The notes: a model not told the origin generated them from the sequence alone. Numbered from the stretch's first letter, positions 37,523 through 48,790 are shown. The stretch: 64,000 nt of DNA from Caballeronia choica (GCF_001544535.1 NZ_FCON02000029.1:1-64000); one strand, 5' to 3'. A program made the numbers and translations.

Positions 37523-38727
37523 TGAACGGGCCGGGCACGGACACGCGGTTCAAGTGGCGTGGCGTCGATGCGCATGGCGCGGCGAAGCGCGGCAAAACCG
37601 TCGCCGCCGATGCCGCGGCGGCCCGCGCCGCGCTCAAGCGCGAAGGCTGGACCGTGCTCGAACTCGACGCGCTCGGCCACGCGCCGCCGCCGAAAGCGAG
37701 CGGTGCCGACGTCACGCTTTTCACACGCCAGCTCGCGGGCTTGCTGCGCGCGGGCTTGCCGCTCGCGCCGTCGCTGGAACTGATCGCGCAGACGCCGACG
37801 CGCGGCGGCCTGCCGCGCATCGTGCAGAGCGTCGCGCGCGACATCACGCATGGCGTGCCGTTCTCCGACGCGCTCGCGCGTCATCCGTCCTGCTTCGGGC
37901 CGCTTTATTGCCAACTAGTCGCGGTCGGCGAACTGGCGGGCGCGCTGCCGACCGTGCTCGCGCGCCTCGCCGACGATCGCGAGCGCGCCGCGTCGCAGCG
38001 CGCCAAGTTGAAGGGTGCGCTGACCTATCCGGTAATGGTGCTGCTGCTGTCGCTCCTGATCACCGCCGGCTTGCTGGTTGGTGTGGTGCCGACCTTCAAG
38101 ACGATCTTCGACGGCTTCGGCGCCGCGCTGCCCGCGCCGACGCGCTTCGTGCTCGCCCTGTCGGATGGCGTGGCGCGCTGGAGCGTGCCGTTCGCGATTG
38201 CCTGCGCGGTCGCGAGCATCGCGTCGGTGCGCTTGTTGAAGCGCTCGCCGGCGGCCCGCAACGCCGCCGATCGCGCGACCTTGAAGCTGCCGCTCGTCGG
38301 CGCGTTGCTTCGCTCGCTTGCGGTCGCGCGCTGGAGTCGGGCGCTCGGCACGCTGCTGGCGGCAGGTACGCCGCTGTCGGACGCCTTCGACTCGCTCGCG
38401 AACGCCACCGGCAACCGGATCTTCGATCGTGCGACCGTCGAAATCGCGACGCGCCTTCGCCACGGCGAACGGCTCGCCGCCGCGATGCGCGCGCTCGGCT
38501 GCTTTCCGCCCGAAGTCGTGCAACCGATCGCGGTCGCCGAGGAATCCGGCTCGCTCGACGCCATGCTGATGGATCTCGCGACGCTCGGCGACCGGCAAGT
38601 CGACGAAAAGATCAACACGTTCGCGAGCCTTTGCGAGCCAGTCGTGATCGTCGTTCTCGGCGCTCTCGTGGGCGGACTCGTGATCGCGATGTATCTTCCC
38701 ATCATTCAACTCGGCAACGTGGTGTAG
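37522..38727 (+). CDS. pilC: Inner-membrane platform protein (PilC/GspF)
   Basis: A 401-residue T2SSF-family protein with two homologous cytoplasmic domains and three membrane helices. The motif FTRQLAGLLRAGLPLAPSLELI is in the first domain and its counterpart WSRALGTLLAAGTPLSDAFDSL in the second. It anchors the assembly ATPase at the membrane. Translation is coupled to pilB by the TAATG overlap. It ends 31 bp before the prepilin peptidase gene. Confidence 0.94.
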   Translation: MNGPGTDTRFKWRGVDAHGAAKRGKTVAADAAAARAALKREGWTVLELDALGHAPPPKASGADVTLFTRQLAGLLRAGLPLAPSLELIAQTPTRGGLPRIVQSVARDITHGVPFSDALARHPSCFGPLYCQLVAVGELAGALPTVLARLADDRERAASQRAKLKGALTYPVMVLLLSLLITAGLLVGVVPTFKTIFDGFGAALPAPTRFVLALSDGVARWSVPFAIACAVASIASVRLLKRSPAARNAADRATLKLPLVGALLRSLAVARWSRALGTLLAAGTPLSDAFDSLANATGNRIFDRATVEIATRLRHGERLAAAMRALGCFPPEVVQPIAVAEESGSLDAMLMDLATLGDRQVDEKINTFASLCEPVVIVVLGALVGGLVIAMYLPIIQLGNVV

Positions 38728-38758
38728 CATCCCAGCCGAATTCACCCCGACACAGCCC

Positions 38759-39667
38759 ATGCAGCCTCCGTTCGAACCGTATCTCGCGCAACAGTCCAGC
38801 GGCTTCATGCAGGCGTTCGCCACGCTGCCCGTCGCGGCGCAATATGGGTTCTTCATCGTCTTCGGCCTCGTGATCGGCAGCTTCCTGACGGTCGTCGTGC
38901 ACCGGCTGCCGATCATGCTGGAACGCGCGTGGCGCGCGGAGACCCAGGCCGCGGATACGGAAACGGGTGCGGACGGCGAAGCGAAGACCGGCCGCTACAA
39001 CCTCGCGCTCCCGCGCAGCGCCTGCCCGCACTGCGGTCACACGCTGCGCGCGTGGGAGAACATCCCGGTCATCAGCTACGTGCTCCTGCGCGGACGCTGC
39101 GCGCAATGCGGCGCGTCGGTCAGCCCGCGTTATCCGTTGATCGAACTTGCCACCGCGTTCTTCGCGGCCGCGTCGCTCTACGCATTCGGTCCGGACTGGT
39201 TGGCCGTCGCGGCGTTCGGTTTGTGTGCCGTGCTCATCGCGATGGGCATCATCGATTTCGACACGCGGTACTTGCCCGACACGCTCACGCTGCCGCTTCT
39301 ATGGGCCGGCCTGATCGTCAATCTCGGCGACGGTGGCTTCGTGCCGTTGCACGACGCGGTCGTCGGCGCGATCGCGGGCTACCTCTTTCTCTGGTGCGTC
39401 TACTGGATCTTCAGGTTAGTGCGCGGCGTCGAAGGAATGGGCTACGGCGACTTCAAGCTGCTCGGCGCGCTCGGCGCGTGGCTCGGCTGGATGGCGCTGC
39501 CGCAAATCGTGCTCGTGTCTGCGATCGCGGGCGCGCTGGTCGGGCTCATCGCGACCTGGCGCGGGCGCATGCGCTTCGAGGAACCGCTGCCGTTCGGCCC
39601 GTTTCTCGCGATCGGCGGCGCGCTGACGCTTTTCTTCGGCACGCCGATTTACGCATTGTTCGGATGA
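38759..39667 (+). CDS. pilD: Prepilin peptidase / N-methyltransferase
   Basis: A polytopic aspartic peptidase of 302 residues that cleaves and methylates type IV prepilins and pseudopilins. The zinc-binding tetracysteine is C89/C92 (CPHC) and C114/C117 (CAQC). The catalytic Asp region is [10 protein letters not shown] (from about 165), with the second Asp in GMGYGDFK. The downstream coaE start lies 17 bp past its stop. Confidence 0.95.
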   Translation: MQPPFEPYLAQQSSGFMQAFATLPVAAQYGFFIVFGLVIGSFLTVVVHRLPIMLERAWRAETQAADTETGADGEAKTGRYNLALPRSACPHCGHTLRAWENIPVISYVLLRGRCAQCGASVSPRYPLIELATAFFAAASLYAFGPDWLAVAAFGLCAVLIAMGIIDFDTRYLPDTLTLPLLWAGLIVNLGDGGFVPLHDAVVGAIAGYLFLWCVYWIFRLVRGVEGMGYGDFKLLGALGAWLGWMALPQIVLVSAIAGALVGLIATWRGRMRFEEPLPFGPFLAIGGALTLFFGTPIYALFG

Positions 39668-39684
39668 ATTCGGAGGACTCGTAC

Positions 39685-40308
39685 ATGCTCAGCATTGGCC
39701 TTACCGGCGGGATCGGCAGCGGCAAGACGACAGTTGCGGATCTGTTCGCCGCGCACGGCGTGCCGGTGATCGACACCGATCTGATCGCGCACGGAATCAC
39801 CGCGCCGGGCGGCGTCGCCATGCCGTTGATCGCGAGCCAGTTCGGGCCGGAGTTCGTCGCCGACGACGGTTCGCTCAACCGCGCGAAGATGCGCGAACGC
39901 GTGTTCGCCGATGGCACCGCCAAGGCACGGCTCGAAGCGATCACGCATCCGCTGATCCGCGCGGAAACCGAGCGCCAGAGGAGCGTTGCGCGCGGCGCGT
40001 ATCACATCGTCGTCGTGCCGTTGCTGGTGGAAGGCGGGAGCCGGGCGTTGCGCGTGGAGCGGGTGCTCGTCGTCGATTGCCCGGTCGAGACGCAGATCGG
40101 GCGCGTCATGCGCCGCAACGGCTTCTCGCGCGAGCAGGTGCTCGCGATCATCGGGCACCAGGCGACGCGCGAGGCGCGTCTCGCGGCGGCCGACGACATT
40201 GTCGTCAACGACGACCGCGCCACGCTCGATTCGCTGCGGCAGGACGTCGATGCACTGCACGCGCGCTATCTGTCACTGGCCGGCGACGCGAGCAACGCAG
40301 CTTCGTAA
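39685..40308 (+). CDS. coaE: Dephospho-CoA kinase
   Basis: The last enzyme of CoA synthesis, 207 residues, phosphorylating dephospho-CoA. The P-loop is [17 protein letters not shown] (5-21); the DTDLIAH and HPLIR motifs follow. I chose the ATG at 39685 because GGAGGA lies well placed upstream. The in-frame ATG at 39664, overlapping the pilD stop as ATGA, is less likely. The pilD-coaE-zapD-yacG order is common in beta- and gamma-proteobacteria. Confidence 0.95.
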   Translation: MLSIGLTGGIGSGKTTVADLFAAHGVPVIDTDLIAHGITAPGGVAMPLIASQFGPEFVADDGSLNRAKMRERVFADGTAKARLEAITHPLIRAETERQRSVARGAYHIVVVPLLVEGGSRALRVERVLVVDCPVETQIGRVMRRNGFSREQVLAIIGHQATREARLAAADDIVVNDDRATLDSLRQDVDALHARYLSLAGDASNAAS

Positions 40309-40382
40309 CGTTCACACGTAACAATTGGAACTGCCGCGAACGGCGACTAAAATGCGCTCGGACAAGCCCATTTGGCGTCGAT

Positions 40383-40411
40383 TTGCTAGGGTAGTGCTGC
40401 GGCATTAGAAT
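40383..40411 (+). promoter_or_regulatory. Candidate zapD-yacG promoter
   Basis: -35 TTGCTA (40383-40388) and -10 TAGAAT (40406-40411) with a 17-bp spacer, 54 bp before the zapD start. Confidence 0.6.
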
Positions 40412-40464
40412 GTCCCCTGACTTTCTGTCCACGAAGCAACCGACCAACGCCGAGGCGAGCGCGC

Positions 40465-41220
40465 TTGATCCTTTACGAGTATCCCTTCAACGAGCGAATT
40501 CGAACGCTGCTGCGCCTCGAAGACCTGTTCGAGCGCTTCACGTTTTTTCTGACCCAGGAAGACCCGCGAGAGCATCAGGTCGCGCTGACCACGCTCTTCG
40601 AAATCGCCGAAGTCGCGGGCCGCACGGATCTGAAGGCCGATCTGATGAAGGAACTGGAACGCCAGCGGCAGACGCTCGCGCCGTTCCGCGGCAACCCCGG
40701 CATCGAACAGGACGCACTCGAAGCCGTGCTCGGCGAAATCGAACAGACGCTCGCCGGCCTCGCGCAAATGCAGGGCAAGACCGGCCAGCATCTGGCGGAC
40801 AACGAATGGCTCGCCAGTATCCGCAGCCGCACGATCATTCCCGGCGGCACCTGCAAATTCGACCTGCCGTCGTATTTCGCATGGCAGCAGCTACCGGCGG
40901 AGCATCGTCGTCAGGACATCGTGAAATGGGTCATGCCGATGCTCGCCTTGCGCGACGCCGCCACCATCGTGCTCCGTCTCGCACGCGAATCGGGTCAGGC
41001 ATCGAAGGTGATGGCGATGCAGGGCAGCTATCAGCAGATGCTGTCGGGCCGGACGTATCAGTTGATGCAGGTGCGCGTGTCGCCGGAAGTGCGCGTGATT
41101 CCCGAGGCGAGCGCGAACAAGTACATGCTGTGGGTGCGTTTCACGGTGCAGGATGGCGATCTGCGGCCACGTGCCGTCGATGTCGACGTGCCGTTTCACC
41201 TCACGCTGTGCAGTCTTTGA
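40465..41220 (+). CDS. zapD: Cell division protein ZapD
   Basis: A 251-residue FtsZ-associated protein that cross-links FtsZ filaments. The N-terminal helical domain begins [19 protein letters not shown], the family signature. The C-terminal beta domain ends [13 protein letters not shown]. The start is TTG at 40465 after GAGGCGAG; no nearer ATG preserves the conserved N-terminus. Its client FtsZ is encoded about 9 kb away in the window. Confidence 0.94.
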   Translation: MILYEYPFNERIRTLLRLEDLFERFTFFLTQEDPREHQVALTTLFEIAEVAGRTDLKADLMKELERQRQTLAPFRGNPGIEQDALEAVLGEIEQTLAGLAQMQGKTGQHLADNEWLASIRSRTIIPGGTCKFDLPSYFAWQQLPAEHRRQDIVKWVMPMLALRDAATIVLRLARESGQASKVMAMQGSYQQMLSGRTYQLMQVRVSPEVRVIPEASANKYMLWVRFTVQDGDLRPRAVDVDVPFHLTLCSL

Positions 41221-41289
41221 ACCCGGCTTTGAATCCGGCCAAGTGGCCTCATGTTCAAATCCCGGCAACCCTCGATAACGTCTGACCGT

Positions 41290-41481
41290 ATGACCACCGT
41301 CGTCAAATGCCCGACCTGCGGCAAGGAAGTCCGCTGGGTCCCGGAAAACCGCTTTCGCCCGTTTTGCTCGGAACGCTGCAAGCAGATCGATCTCGGCGCG
41401 TGGGCGGCCGAAAAATACAAGATCGCAGGCAACGCCCAGGAAACGCCGCCCGATGACGATTCGCGCGGCGGGCTGAATTAG
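41290..41481 (+). CDS. yacG: DNA gyrase inhibitor / zinc-binding YacG
   Basis: A 63-residue zinc protein with a C4 site at C7, C10, C26 and C30 (CPTCGKEV...FCSERC). E. coli YacG binds GyrB and inhibits gyrase. I chose the ATG at 41290 because the zinc motif begins six residues later. It lies 69 bp after zapD, the usual coaE-zapD-yacG arrangement. Confidence 0.95.
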   Translation: MTTVVKCPTCGKEVRWVPENRFRPFCSERCKQIDLGAWAAEKYKIAGNAQETPPDDDSRGGLN

Positions 41482-41512
41482 AACTTGAACGGGAACGCGC
41501 TCGGACGCGCGT

Positions 41513-41929
41513 CTAGTTGGATTCCGCGGCAAGCCATTCCAGGACGGGAATGGCCGCGGGCAGCAACGGCGCGACGTTCACCGGCAAGTGCTGCCACGCG
41601 AGCGCCTGGCCTTCGCGACCGGCGGGCGTTCCGCTCCAGTGCGTCACCTTGCAGAAGTAAAGCCGCACGTAAGCGTGGGGATAGTCGTGTTCGAGCGTCC
41701 GCCACCGTTCGCACGCCGTGACGTCGATACCCAGTTCCTCGTGCAGTTCGCGACCCAGCGCCGCTTCGACGCTCTCGCCCGCCTCGATCTTGCCGCCCGG
41801 AAATTCCCAATAGCCTTCGTACGGCTTTCCTTCGGGCCGCTGCGCGAGCAGATAGCGCCCATCCGGTTGCAACATGACGCCAACGGCGACCTCGGTGACC
41901 TTGCGGCCGTTCGCGGCGATGTCCGTCAT
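41513..41929 (-). CDS. mutT: MutT-type Nudix hydrolase (8-oxo-dGTP diphosphatase)
   Basis: A 138-residue Nudix enzyme expected to remove oxidised dGTP from the nucleotide pool. The Nudix box runs 46-68 (GKIEAGESVEAALGRELHEE and on), preceded by EGYWEFPGG, the MutT-type lead. The ATG at 41929 overlaps the upstream DUF815 stop as ATGA, so the two are translationally coupled. The long frame further upstream is antisense or out of frame to that gene. Confidence 0.92.
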   Translation of the reverse strand: MTDIAANGRKVTEVAVGVMLQPDGRYLLAQRPEGKPYEGYWEFPGGKIEAGESVEAALGRELHEELGIDVTACERWRTLEHDYPHAYVRLYFCKVTHWSGTPAGREGQALAWQHLPVNVAPLLPAAIPVLEWLAAESN

Positions 41930-42789
41930 GCCTTGCGTCCCGACCAGTCGCGCGCGAACTGCCACGCGACGCGCCCCGAGCGCGAACCGCGCTCCAGCGC
42001 CCACACCAGCGCATCGCCGCGTGCGCTTTCGATTTCGCTCGGCTCGCAGCCGAAATGCTTGAGCCAGTGCCCGACGATCGACAGGTAGTCGTCCTGCTTG
42101 AACGGATAGAAACTGACCCACAGCCCGAAACGCTCGGAGAGGGAAATCTTCTCCTCGACCACTTCGCCCGGGTGGATCTCGCCATCGGACGTGTGCTTAT
42201 AGGTCTCGTTGTCGCTCATGTACTCGGGCATCAGGTGACGGCGGTTCGACGTCGCGTAGATCACCACGTTGTCGGACTGCGCGGCCACCGACCCGTCGAG
42301 CGCCACCTTCAGCGCCTTGTATCCCGATTCGCCTTCCTCGAACGACAGGTCGTCGCAGAACACGATGAAGCGCTCCGGCCGCGCCGAAATCAGGTCGACG
42401 ATGTCGCCGAGATCGTGCAGGTCGTCCTTGTCGACTTCGATCAGCCGCAGGCCGTCCTTCGAGTAGGCGTTCAGGCACGCCTTGATCAGCGACGACTTGC
42501 CGGTCCCGCGCGCGCCCGTCAGCAGGACGTTGTTCGCCGGCAACTTCGCGACGAATTGGCGCGTGTTCTGCTCGATCAGCGCTTTCTGGCGATCGATGTT
42601 CCGCAAGTCATCGAAGGAAATCAGGGAAATTGCCGGCACCGGTTGCAGATAACCGCGCCCTTGACGCTTGCGCCAGCGAAACGCAACGGCCGCGCTCCAG
42701 TCGATCTGCGGCGAAGCCGGCGGCAACATGCCTTCAATGCGCGCAAGAACCGCTTCGGCGCGAGTCAAGAATTGTTCGAGTTTGTCCAT
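41926..42789 (-). CDS. DUF815 family AAA+-like ATPase
   Basis: A 287-residue P-loop ATPase. Walker A is GARGTGKS (92-99) and Walker B is FIVFCDDLSFE; a sensor-like segment reads VIYATSNRRHLMPEY. It matches DUF815, a family of uncharacterised ATP-binding proteins related to AAA+ enzymes. The partner or substrate is not known. It lies 15 bp after argJ and is coupled to mutT by a 4-bp overlap. Confidence 0.9.
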   Translation of the reverse strand: MDKLEQFLTRAEAVLARIEGMLPPASPQIDWSAAVAFRWRKRQGRGYLQPVPAISLISFDDLRNIDRQKALIEQNTRQFVAKLPANNVLLTGARGTGKSSLIKACLNAYSKDGLRLIEVDKDDLHDLGDIVDLISARPERFIVFCDDLSFEEGESGYKALKVALDGSVAAQSDNVVIYATSNRRHLMPEYMSDNETYKHTSDGEIHPGEVVEEKISLSERFGLWVSFYPFKQDDYLSIVGHWLKHFGCEPSEIESARGDALVWALERGSRSGRVAWQFARDWSGRKA

Positions 42790-42804
42790 GACGGGCCTGT
42801 CGAT

Positions 42805-44046
42805 TTACGAGCGGTAGTCGGCGTTGATGCTCACGTAATCGTGCGAGAGATCGCACGTCCAGACGGTCGCCTGCGCGTCGCCACGGCCGAGCAGCACGCG
42901 AATCGCGATCTCGCTTTTCTTCATCACGCGCTGGCCGTCTTCCTCGCGGTATTCCGGATTCCGTCCGCCGGATTTCGCCACCAGCACGTCGTCAAGGTAG
43001 AGATCGATCTTGTCGACATCGAGGTCCGTCACGCCCGCGTAGCCGATCGCGGCAAGAATGCGGCCGAGGTTCGGATCGGATGCGTAGAACGCCGTCTTCA
43101 CCAGCGGCGAATGGCCGATCGCATACGCGATCTGGCGGCATTCCGCCACGTTCGCGCCGCCTTCCACCGTGATCGTCATGAATTTGGTCGCGCCTTCGCC
43201 GTCACGCACGATCAGTTGCGCCAGTTCCTGGGCCACGGCCGTCACGGCATCGCGCAAGGCAGCGTAGGCGGGCGAATCCGTCGACGTGACCGCCGGCAGG
43301 CTCGACTTGCCCGAAGCCATGAGGATGAACGAATCGTTCGTCGACGTATCGCCGTCGATCGTGATGCAGTTGAACGAGCGATCGGCGACGTGTTTCGCCA
43401 GTTGATCGAGCACCGGCTGCGCGACGGCGGCATCGAATGCGAGGAAACCGAGCATCGTCGCCATGTTCGGCCTGATCATCCCGGCGCCCTTGCTGATGCC
43501 CGACAGCGTGACCGTGTGCCCGTCGATCTGCACCTGCCGCGATACGGCTTTCGGCAGCGTGTCCGTCGTCATGATGGTCTGCGCGGCGTCGTACCAGTGC
43601 GCGGCCTTCTGGTTCGCCAGCGCGGCGGGCAAGCCCGCCTTGAGACGATCGACCGGCAGCGGCTCGAGGATCACACCGGTCGAGAACGGCAGGATCTGCC
43701 GCGCGTCGAGGTCGAGGAGCCGCGCGAGTTCCGCGCAGGTTTCGCGCGTATGCGCCATGCCCGGCTCGCCGGTGCCCGCATTCGCGTTGCCCGTATTCAC
43801 GACGAGCGCGCGAATGCCCTTGCCGCCCGCGCGCACGGCGTCGAGATGCTCGCGGCACACCGTCACCGGCGCCGCGCAAAAGCGATTCAGCGTGAACACG
43901 CCCGCGACGGTCGCGCCCTCTTCGAGCTGGATGACGAGCAGATCCTTGCGATTCGGCTTGCGAATGTTGGCTTCGGCCCAGCCTAGCGTGACGCCGGCGA
44001 CGGGATGAAGCGCTGCGGGATCGATCGAGGGGAAATTGACGGCCAT
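42805..44046 (-). CDS. argJ: Glutamate N-acetyltransferase / amino-acid acetyltransferase ArgJ
   Basis: A 413-residue enzyme of arginine synthesis that transfers acetyl from N-acetylornithine to glutamate. It self-cleaves between A196 and T197 in RPNMATML, and the new N-terminal Thr is the nucleophile. The preceding motif SKGAGMI and the C-terminal [15 protein letters not shown] are typical. Whether it is bifunctional (also using acetyl-CoA) cannot be told from sequence. Confidence 0.96.
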   Translation of the reverse strand: MAVNFPSIDPAALHPVAGVTLGWAEANIRKPNRKDLLVIQLEEGATVAGVFTLNRFCAAPVTVCREHLDAVRAGGKGIRALVVNTGNANAGTGEPGMAHTRETCAELARLLDLDARQILPFSTGVILEPLPVDRLKAGLPAALANQKAAHWYDAAQTIMTTDTLPKAVSRQVQIDGHTVTLSGISKGAGMIRPNMATMLGFLAFDAAVAQPVLDQLAKHVADRSFNCITIDGDTSTNDSFILMASGKSSLPAVTSTDSPAYAALRDAVTAVAQELAQLIVRDGEGATKFMTITVEGGANVAECRQIAYAIGHSPLVKTAFYASDPNLGRILAAIGYAGVTDLDVDKIDLYLDDVLVAKSGGRNPEYREEDGQRVMKKSEIAIRVLLGRGDAQATVWTCDLSHDYVSINADYRS

Positions 44047-44176
44047 GTTCGCGACTCGCTGAATGTGGCGAATGCCGGCGTTTGTCGTTGAACACGCGAC
44101 GCCGGCACGGGATGAATGGACAGACGCCGCTTGCGGGAAAGCTCAGACGGCGCCGGGAAAAACCGGACCTGCAAAG

Positions 44177-44206
44177 ACAAACGACGCATCGCTGCGTCGC
44201 TTGTTT
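44177..44206 (-). terminator. Candidate terminator after secA
   Basis: ACAAACGACGCA (44177-44188) and TGCGTCGCTTGT (44193-44204) form a stem with one G-T pair. On the minus strand the second arm ends TTTGTCTTTG. It lies 25 bp past the secA stop. Confidence 0.6.
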
Positions 44207-44229
44207 TCAATGATGAACCGCACGCAAAA

Positions 44230-47031
44230 TTAGACCAGCTTGCCGTGACAGTTCTTGTACTTCTTGCCGCTGCCGCACGGGCAAGGGTCGTTGCGGCCGA
44301 CCTTCGGCACTTCGTCGGCGGGACGCGTGGCGACCGTGGTGTCGTCGCCGTAGGCCATCGCCTGGTTGACCATTTGCGCCGTGGCATCGGCCGGGGCGGG
44401 TGCCGCGGCGGCCTCGGCGAAATCCATATGCGTGAACGCGACGTTCTCGAGATGGCTGCCCTTTTCCTCGTACTGCTCGGCAGCTTCTTCGAGTTGCTCC
44501 GGCGACTGGATCTGCACGTTCATCACGACGCGCGTGACTTCCTGCTTCACCGAATCGAGCATCGCGGCGAACAGTTCGAACGCCTCGCGCTTGTATTCCT
44601 GCTTCGGGTTCTTCTGCGCATAGCCGCGCAAATGGATGCCCTGGCGCAGGTGATCGAGCGCGGCGAGATGCTCGCGCCAGCGGCTGTCGAGCGTCTGCAG
44701 CATGATCGAGCGCTCGAACGCGCTGAACGACTCGCGGCCCACCAGCGTGACTTTCGCCTCGTAGGCTTCGTCGGCGGCGGCGAGCACGGCTTCGAGGATC
44801 TCGTCGGCGTCGATCGAATTCGATTCGTTGATCATTTCCTGGATCGCGAGATCGAGCGACCAGTCGTTGCGCAGCACTTCCTCGAGTTCCGGCGCGTCCC
44901 ACTGCTCTTCGATACTGCCCGCCGGCACGAACGTGCGCACGACTTCAGTAATCACGCCGTGGCGCATCGCCGCGATCGTTTCCTGCACGTCGGTGGCTTC
45001 GAGCAGTTCGTTGCGCTGCTGGTAGATCACCTTGCGCTGGTCGTTCGAGACGTCGTCGTATTCGAGCAACTGCTTCCGGATATCGAAGTTGCGCGCTTCG
45101 ACCTTGCGCTGCGCGCCTTCGATCGAACGCGTGACGATGCCCGCCTCGATCGGCTCGCCTTCCGGCATCTTGAGGCGATCCATGATGGAGCGCACGCGGT
45201 CGCCCGCGAAGATGCGCAGGAGCGGATCGTCGAGCGACAGATAGAAGCGCGACGAACCCGGATCGCCCTGACGGCCTGCACGGCCGCGCAACTGGTTGTC
45301 GATCCGGCGCGATTCGTGGCGTTCCGTGCCGATGATGTGCAGGCCGCCCGCGGCCTTCACCTGATCGTGCAGCGCCTGCCACTCGTCGTGCAGCTTCTGG
45401 ATACGCGGCTGCTTCTCGTCTTCGGGAATGGAGAGATCGGCTTCGATGAACGACGCCTGCTTCTCGACATTGCCGCCCAGCACGATGTCCGTTCCGCGGC
45501 CCGCCATGTTGGTCGCGATCGTGACGACGCCCGGACGCCCCGCTTCCGCGACGATCGCGGCTTCCCGCGCGTGCTGCTTCGCGTTCAGCACTTCGTGCTT
45601 GACGCCGGCTTGCTTGAGCAGGCCGGACAGCAATTCGGACGCCTCGATCGACGTCGTGCCGACGAGCGTGGGCTGGCCGCGCTCGACGCAATCACGAATA
45701 TCGCGAATCACCGCCTCGTAGCGTTCCTTCGCGGTCTTGTAGATCTGATCCTGCCTGTCGGTGCGCTTCGGCGGCCGGTTCGTCGGGATCACGACCGTTT
45801 CCAGGCCGTAGATCTCGTTGAATTCGTACGCTTCCGTATCGGCCGTGCCGGTCATGCCGGACAGCTTCGAATACATGCGGAAGAAGTTCTGGAACGTGAT
45901 CGACGCGAGCGTCTGGTTCTCGTTCTGGATCTTGACGTGCTCTTTCGCCTCGACAGCCTGATGCAGCCCGTCCGACCAGCGGCGGCCGGTCATCATCCGG
46001 CCGGTGAATTCGTCGACGATGACGACTTCGTCGCCCTGCACCACGTAATGCTGGTCGCGGTGGAACAGCGTGTGCGCGCGCAACGCGGCGTACACGTGGT
46101 GCATCAGCGTGATGTTTTGCGCGGCGTATAGGCTCTCGCCCTCGCCGATCAGGCCCCACTCGGCGAGCAGGCGCTCCGCCTTCTCGTGGCCCTGTTCGGT
46201 CAGGAAAACCTGACGCGCCTTTTCGTCGAGCGTGTAGTCGCCCGGCTTTTCGACGCCCGTGCCGTCCGCCTTCTCTTCGCCGATCTGCTGTTCGAGCAGC
46301 GGCGGCAGCGCGTTCATGCGTACGTAGAGGTCGGTGTGATCTTCAGCCTGGCCGGAGATGATGAGTGGCGTCCGCGCTTCGTCGATCAGGATCGAGTCCA
46401 CTTCGTCGACGATCGCGAAATTGAGCGGACGCTGTACGCGCGCATCGGTCTCGTAGACCATGTTGTCGCGCAGGTAATCGAAGCCGAATTCGTTGTTCGT
46501 GCCGTAGGTGATGTCGGCGGAGTAGGCTTCCTGCTTCCGGCCGTGCTCCATCTGCGACAGGTTGATGCCCCACGACAGCCCGAGGAAGTTATACAGCCGG
46601 CCCATCCATTCGGCGTCGCGCTGCGCGAGGTAGTCGTTCACCGTCACGACGTGCACGCCGCGCCCCGACAGCGCGTTCAGATACGCGGCGAGCGTGGCGA
46701 CGAGCGTCTTGCCCTCGCCCGTGCGCATTTCCGCGATCTTGCCGTAGTGCAGGACCATGCCGCCGACCAGCTGGACGTCGAAGTGACGCATATGCAGCAC
46801 GCGCTTGCTGGCCTCGCGGCAGACCGCGAACGCCTCGGGCAGCAGCACGTCGAGCGATTCGCCGCTCGCGACGCGCTGACGAAATTCGTCCGTCTTCGCG
46901 CGCAGTTGCTGGTCCGTGTACTTTTCGACCGTCGGTTCGAGCGCATTGATCGCCGCAACGGTCTTTTGATATTGCTTGACCAGCCGCTGGTTGCGACTGC
47001 CAAAAATCTTTTGAAGGAAACCGGTGGTCAT
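44230..47031 (-). CDS. secA: Preprotein translocase ATPase SecA
   Basis: The motor of Sec-dependent export, 933 residues. Nucleotide-binding domain 1 has GEGKT (105-109) and the [13 protein letters not shown] segment; preprotein cross-linking and helical scaffold domains follow. The C-terminal zinc finger is intact: C917, C919, C928, H929 in [13 protein letters not shown], which binds SecB. It is transcribed divergently from dciA. Confidence 0.98.
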   Translation of the reverse strand: MTTGFLQKIFGSRNQRLVKQYQKTVAAINALEPTVEKYTDQQLRAKTDEFRQRVASGESLDVLLPEAFAVCREASKRVLHMRHFDVQLVGGMVLHYGKIAEMRTGEGKTLVATLAAYLNALSGRGVHVVTVNDYLAQRDAEWMGRLYNFLGLSWGINLSQMEHGRKQEAYSADITYGTNNEFGFDYLRDNMVYETDARVQRPLNFAIVDEVDSILIDEARTPLIISGQAEDHTDLYVRMNALPPLLEQQIGEEKADGTGVEKPGDYTLDEKARQVFLTEQGHEKAERLLAEWGLIGEGESLYAAQNITLMHHVYAALRAHTLFHRDQHYVVQGDEVVIVDEFTGRMMTGRRWSDGLHQAVEAKEHVKIQNENQTLASITFQNFFRMYSKLSGMTGTADTEAYEFNEIYGLETVVIPTNRPPKRTDRQDQIYKTAKERYEAVIRDIRDCVERGQPTLVGTTSIEASELLSGLLKQAGVKHEVLNAKQHAREAAIVAEAGRPGVVTIATNMAGRGTDIVLGGNVEKQASFIEADLSIPEDEKQPRIQKLHDEWQALHDQVKAAGGLHIIGTERHESRRIDNQLRGRAGRQGDPGSSRFYLSLDDPLLRIFAGDRVRSIMDRLKMPEGEPIEAGIVTRSIEGAQRKVEARNFDIRKQLLEYDDVSNDQRKVIYQQRNELLEATDVQETIAAMRHGVITEVVRTFVPAGSIEEQWDAPELEEVLRNDWSLDLAIQEMINESNSIDADEILEAVLAAADEAYEAKVTLVGRESFSAFERSIMLQTLDSRWREHLAALDHLRQGIHLRGYAQKNPKQEYKREAFELFAAMLDSVKQEVTRVVMNVQIQSPEQLEEAAEQYEEKGSHLENVAFTHMDFAEAAAAPAPADATAQMVNQAMAYGDDTTVATRPADEVPKVGRNDPCPCGSGKKYKNCHGKLV

Positions 47032-47304
47032 CGGATCAGTGTCTGCGTCGCGGTGTCGGCTGGGTGCACGCTATATGCGCCCGAGTTCGGAGAACCTCGG
47101 CGGCTTAAGTCCATGGGTGAAATTTAATCGGGGATTTTAGCACGCGAGCCCGGCGGAGCTTGTGTCAGCGTGGGCTCGTCCGCGTCGGCGCCGCGCCACA
47201 GTCGACGTGCCTGGAACCTTCCTGCGCCGGGCGGCTTCACACGGAAGTGCGTGGTACGCGCGGTACAATCGACGCATCGCCATTGCGCCCTTGCCGGATA
47301 AAAA

Positions 47305-47799
47305 ATGAGCCGTTTTCCGCCGAATTCAAGGCCGCCGCAGCGATTCGATCCGCGCAAACCCCAGGCAATCGCCGATTTGCTCGGCCGCACCGATGCGTTT
47401 CGCGCGCTGCGTGCCGGCGTCGAGCAGATGGCGGCGATGCAGCGCGACCTATCGACGCTCTTGCCGGATTACCTGGCCTCGAGTGTCGAGCCGGGCTTTA
47501 TCAAAGAGGGCGTCCTGACGCTGTTCGCAGGCCACAACGCGCTCGCGGCGCGTCTGCGCCACATCGAACCGCGCCTGCTCGCCGACCTGCAGCAGCGCGG
47601 CTGGGCCGTGAATTCGCTGAAGATCCGCGTGCGTCCGCAATCGATGAAAGAAGCCGCGCCTCAAAAGCAGGCGCGCATGTCCGCAGCCGGCGCCGATGCA
47701 TTGCAGGAACTCGCGGAAACGCTCGAACCTTCGCCGCTCCAAGAGGCGCTTGCCAAAATGGCCGCGCGCCATCACGCGAAAGCACACCAAAAAAAATGA
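47305..47799 (+). CDS. dciA: DciA-like DnaB helicase loader (DUF721)
   Basis: A 164-residue DUF721 protein. DciA is the ancestral loader or regulator of the replicative helicase DnaB in bacteria lacking DnaC. The KH-like DUF721 domain spans about 20-115 (GVLTLFAGHNALAARLRHIEPRLL). A Lys/Ala-rich C-terminal tail ends HAKAHQKK. The final lysine codons are read on the opposite strand as the U-tract of the lpxC terminator. It sits between divergent secA and convergent lpxC. Confidence 0.88.
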   Translation: MSRFPPNSRPPQRFDPRKPQAIADLLGRTDAFRALRAGVEQMAAMQRDLSTLLPDYLASSVEPGFIKEGVLTLFAGHNALAARLRHIEPRLLADLQQRGWAVNSLKIRVRPQSMKEAAPQKQARMSAAGADALQELAETLEPSPLQEALAKMAARHHAKAHQKK

Positions 47800-47822
47800 G
47801 CGGCGCTTTCGCTGCCGCTCAT
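47789..47822 (-). terminator. lpxC terminator overlapping dciA 3' end
   Basis: ATGAGCGGC (47796-47804) and GCCGCTCAT (47814-47822) form a 9-bp stem. On the minus strand it is followed by eight T residues (47789-47796), the complement of the last Gln/Lys codons of dciA. Confidence 0.85.
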
Positions 47823-47852
47823 TCTTCGGATGACTTCTGCTTTTAACTGATT

Positions 47853-48770
47853 TTAAGCAAACGCCGTCTGCGTGTCGAATGCGAATCCACGCGGTGCTTT
47901 TTGCGTGTCCTCGAAAGTAACGATTTCAAATGCGTCTTCGTGCGCGAGCAGTTCACGCAACAGCATGTTATTCAGCGCGTGACCGCCTTTGTAAGCGGTG
48001 TACGACGCGAGCAGCGGATGACCGACCACGTACAAATCGCCGATTGCGTCGAGCATCTTGTGCTTCACGAATTCGTCGTCGTAACGCAAGCCGTCGTTGT
48101 TCAGAATGCGGTACTCGTCCAGCACGATCGCGTTGTCCATGCTGCCGCCGCGTGCGAGACCCAGTTCGCGCATCATCTCGACTTCATGCGCAAAACCGAA
48201 CGTGCGCGCACGCGCGATCTCACGCACATACGACGTATTGGCGAAATCCACTTCCAGCGCCTGACCGGTTTTATCCACGGCCGGATGGCGAAAATCGATC
48301 GTAAAGCTCAGCTTGAAACCGAAATACGGATCGAGGCGCGCAAATTTGTCGCCATCGCGAATCTCGACGGGTTTCGTCACCTTGATGAATTTTTTCGCGG
48401 CGTTTTGCTCTTCGATTCCCGCCGATTGAATCAGAAACACGAACGAAGCGGCGCTGCCGTCCATGATCGGAATTTCTTCAGCGGTTACATCGACATACAG
48501 ATTATCGATGCCAAGGCCCGCGCACGCCGACATCAAATGCTCGATCGTGGAAACGCGCGCGCCGTCTTTTTGCAGCACGGAGGCAAGCCGCGTGTCGCCG
48601 ATCGCCAGGGCCGACGCGGGAATGTCGACCGGCGTGGGCAGATCGATACGCGCGAAAACAATGCCGGTGCCCGCCGGGGCCGGCTTCAGCGTCAACTCGA
48701 CCTTCCGGCCGGAATGCAATCCGATGCCGACGGTCTTCACGACGGTCTTGATGGTTCGTTGCTTCAACAT
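47853..48770 (-). CDS. lpxC: UDP-3-O-acyl-N-acetylglucosamine deacetylase LpxC
   Basis: A zinc deacetylase of 305 residues catalysing the committed step of lipid A synthesis. The zinc ligands fit H78 (EHLM), H237 and D241 (HKMLDAIGD), and the catalytic His is H264 (GGHALNN), each one less than in E. coli. I chose the ATG at 48770 ([20 protein letters not shown]). Upstream in-frame ATGs lie beyond a leader hairpin. It is the distal gene of the dcw cluster, with its own upstream region. Confidence 0.97.
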   Translation of the reverse strand: MLKQRTIKTVVKTVGIGLHSGRKVELTLKPAPAGTGIVFARIDLPTPVDIPASALAIGDTRLASVLQKDGARVSTIEHLMSACAGLGIDNLYVDVTAEEIPIMDGSAASFVFLIQSAGIEEQNAAKKFIKVTKPVEIRDGDKFARLDPYFGFKLSFTIDFRHPAVDKTGQALEVDFANTSYVREIARARTFGFAHEVEMMRELGLARGGSMDNAIVLDEYRILNNDGLRYDDEFVKHKMLDAIGDLYVVGHPLLASYTAYKGGHALNNMLLRELLAHEDAFEIVTFEDTQKAPRGFAFDTQTAFA

Positions 48771-48790
48771 GATTTTTCCGCTTCGATTTA

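Noticed and set aside
44116-46131. 671-codon plus-strand frame across secA
   Set aside because: Antisense to SecA with typical shadow composition.
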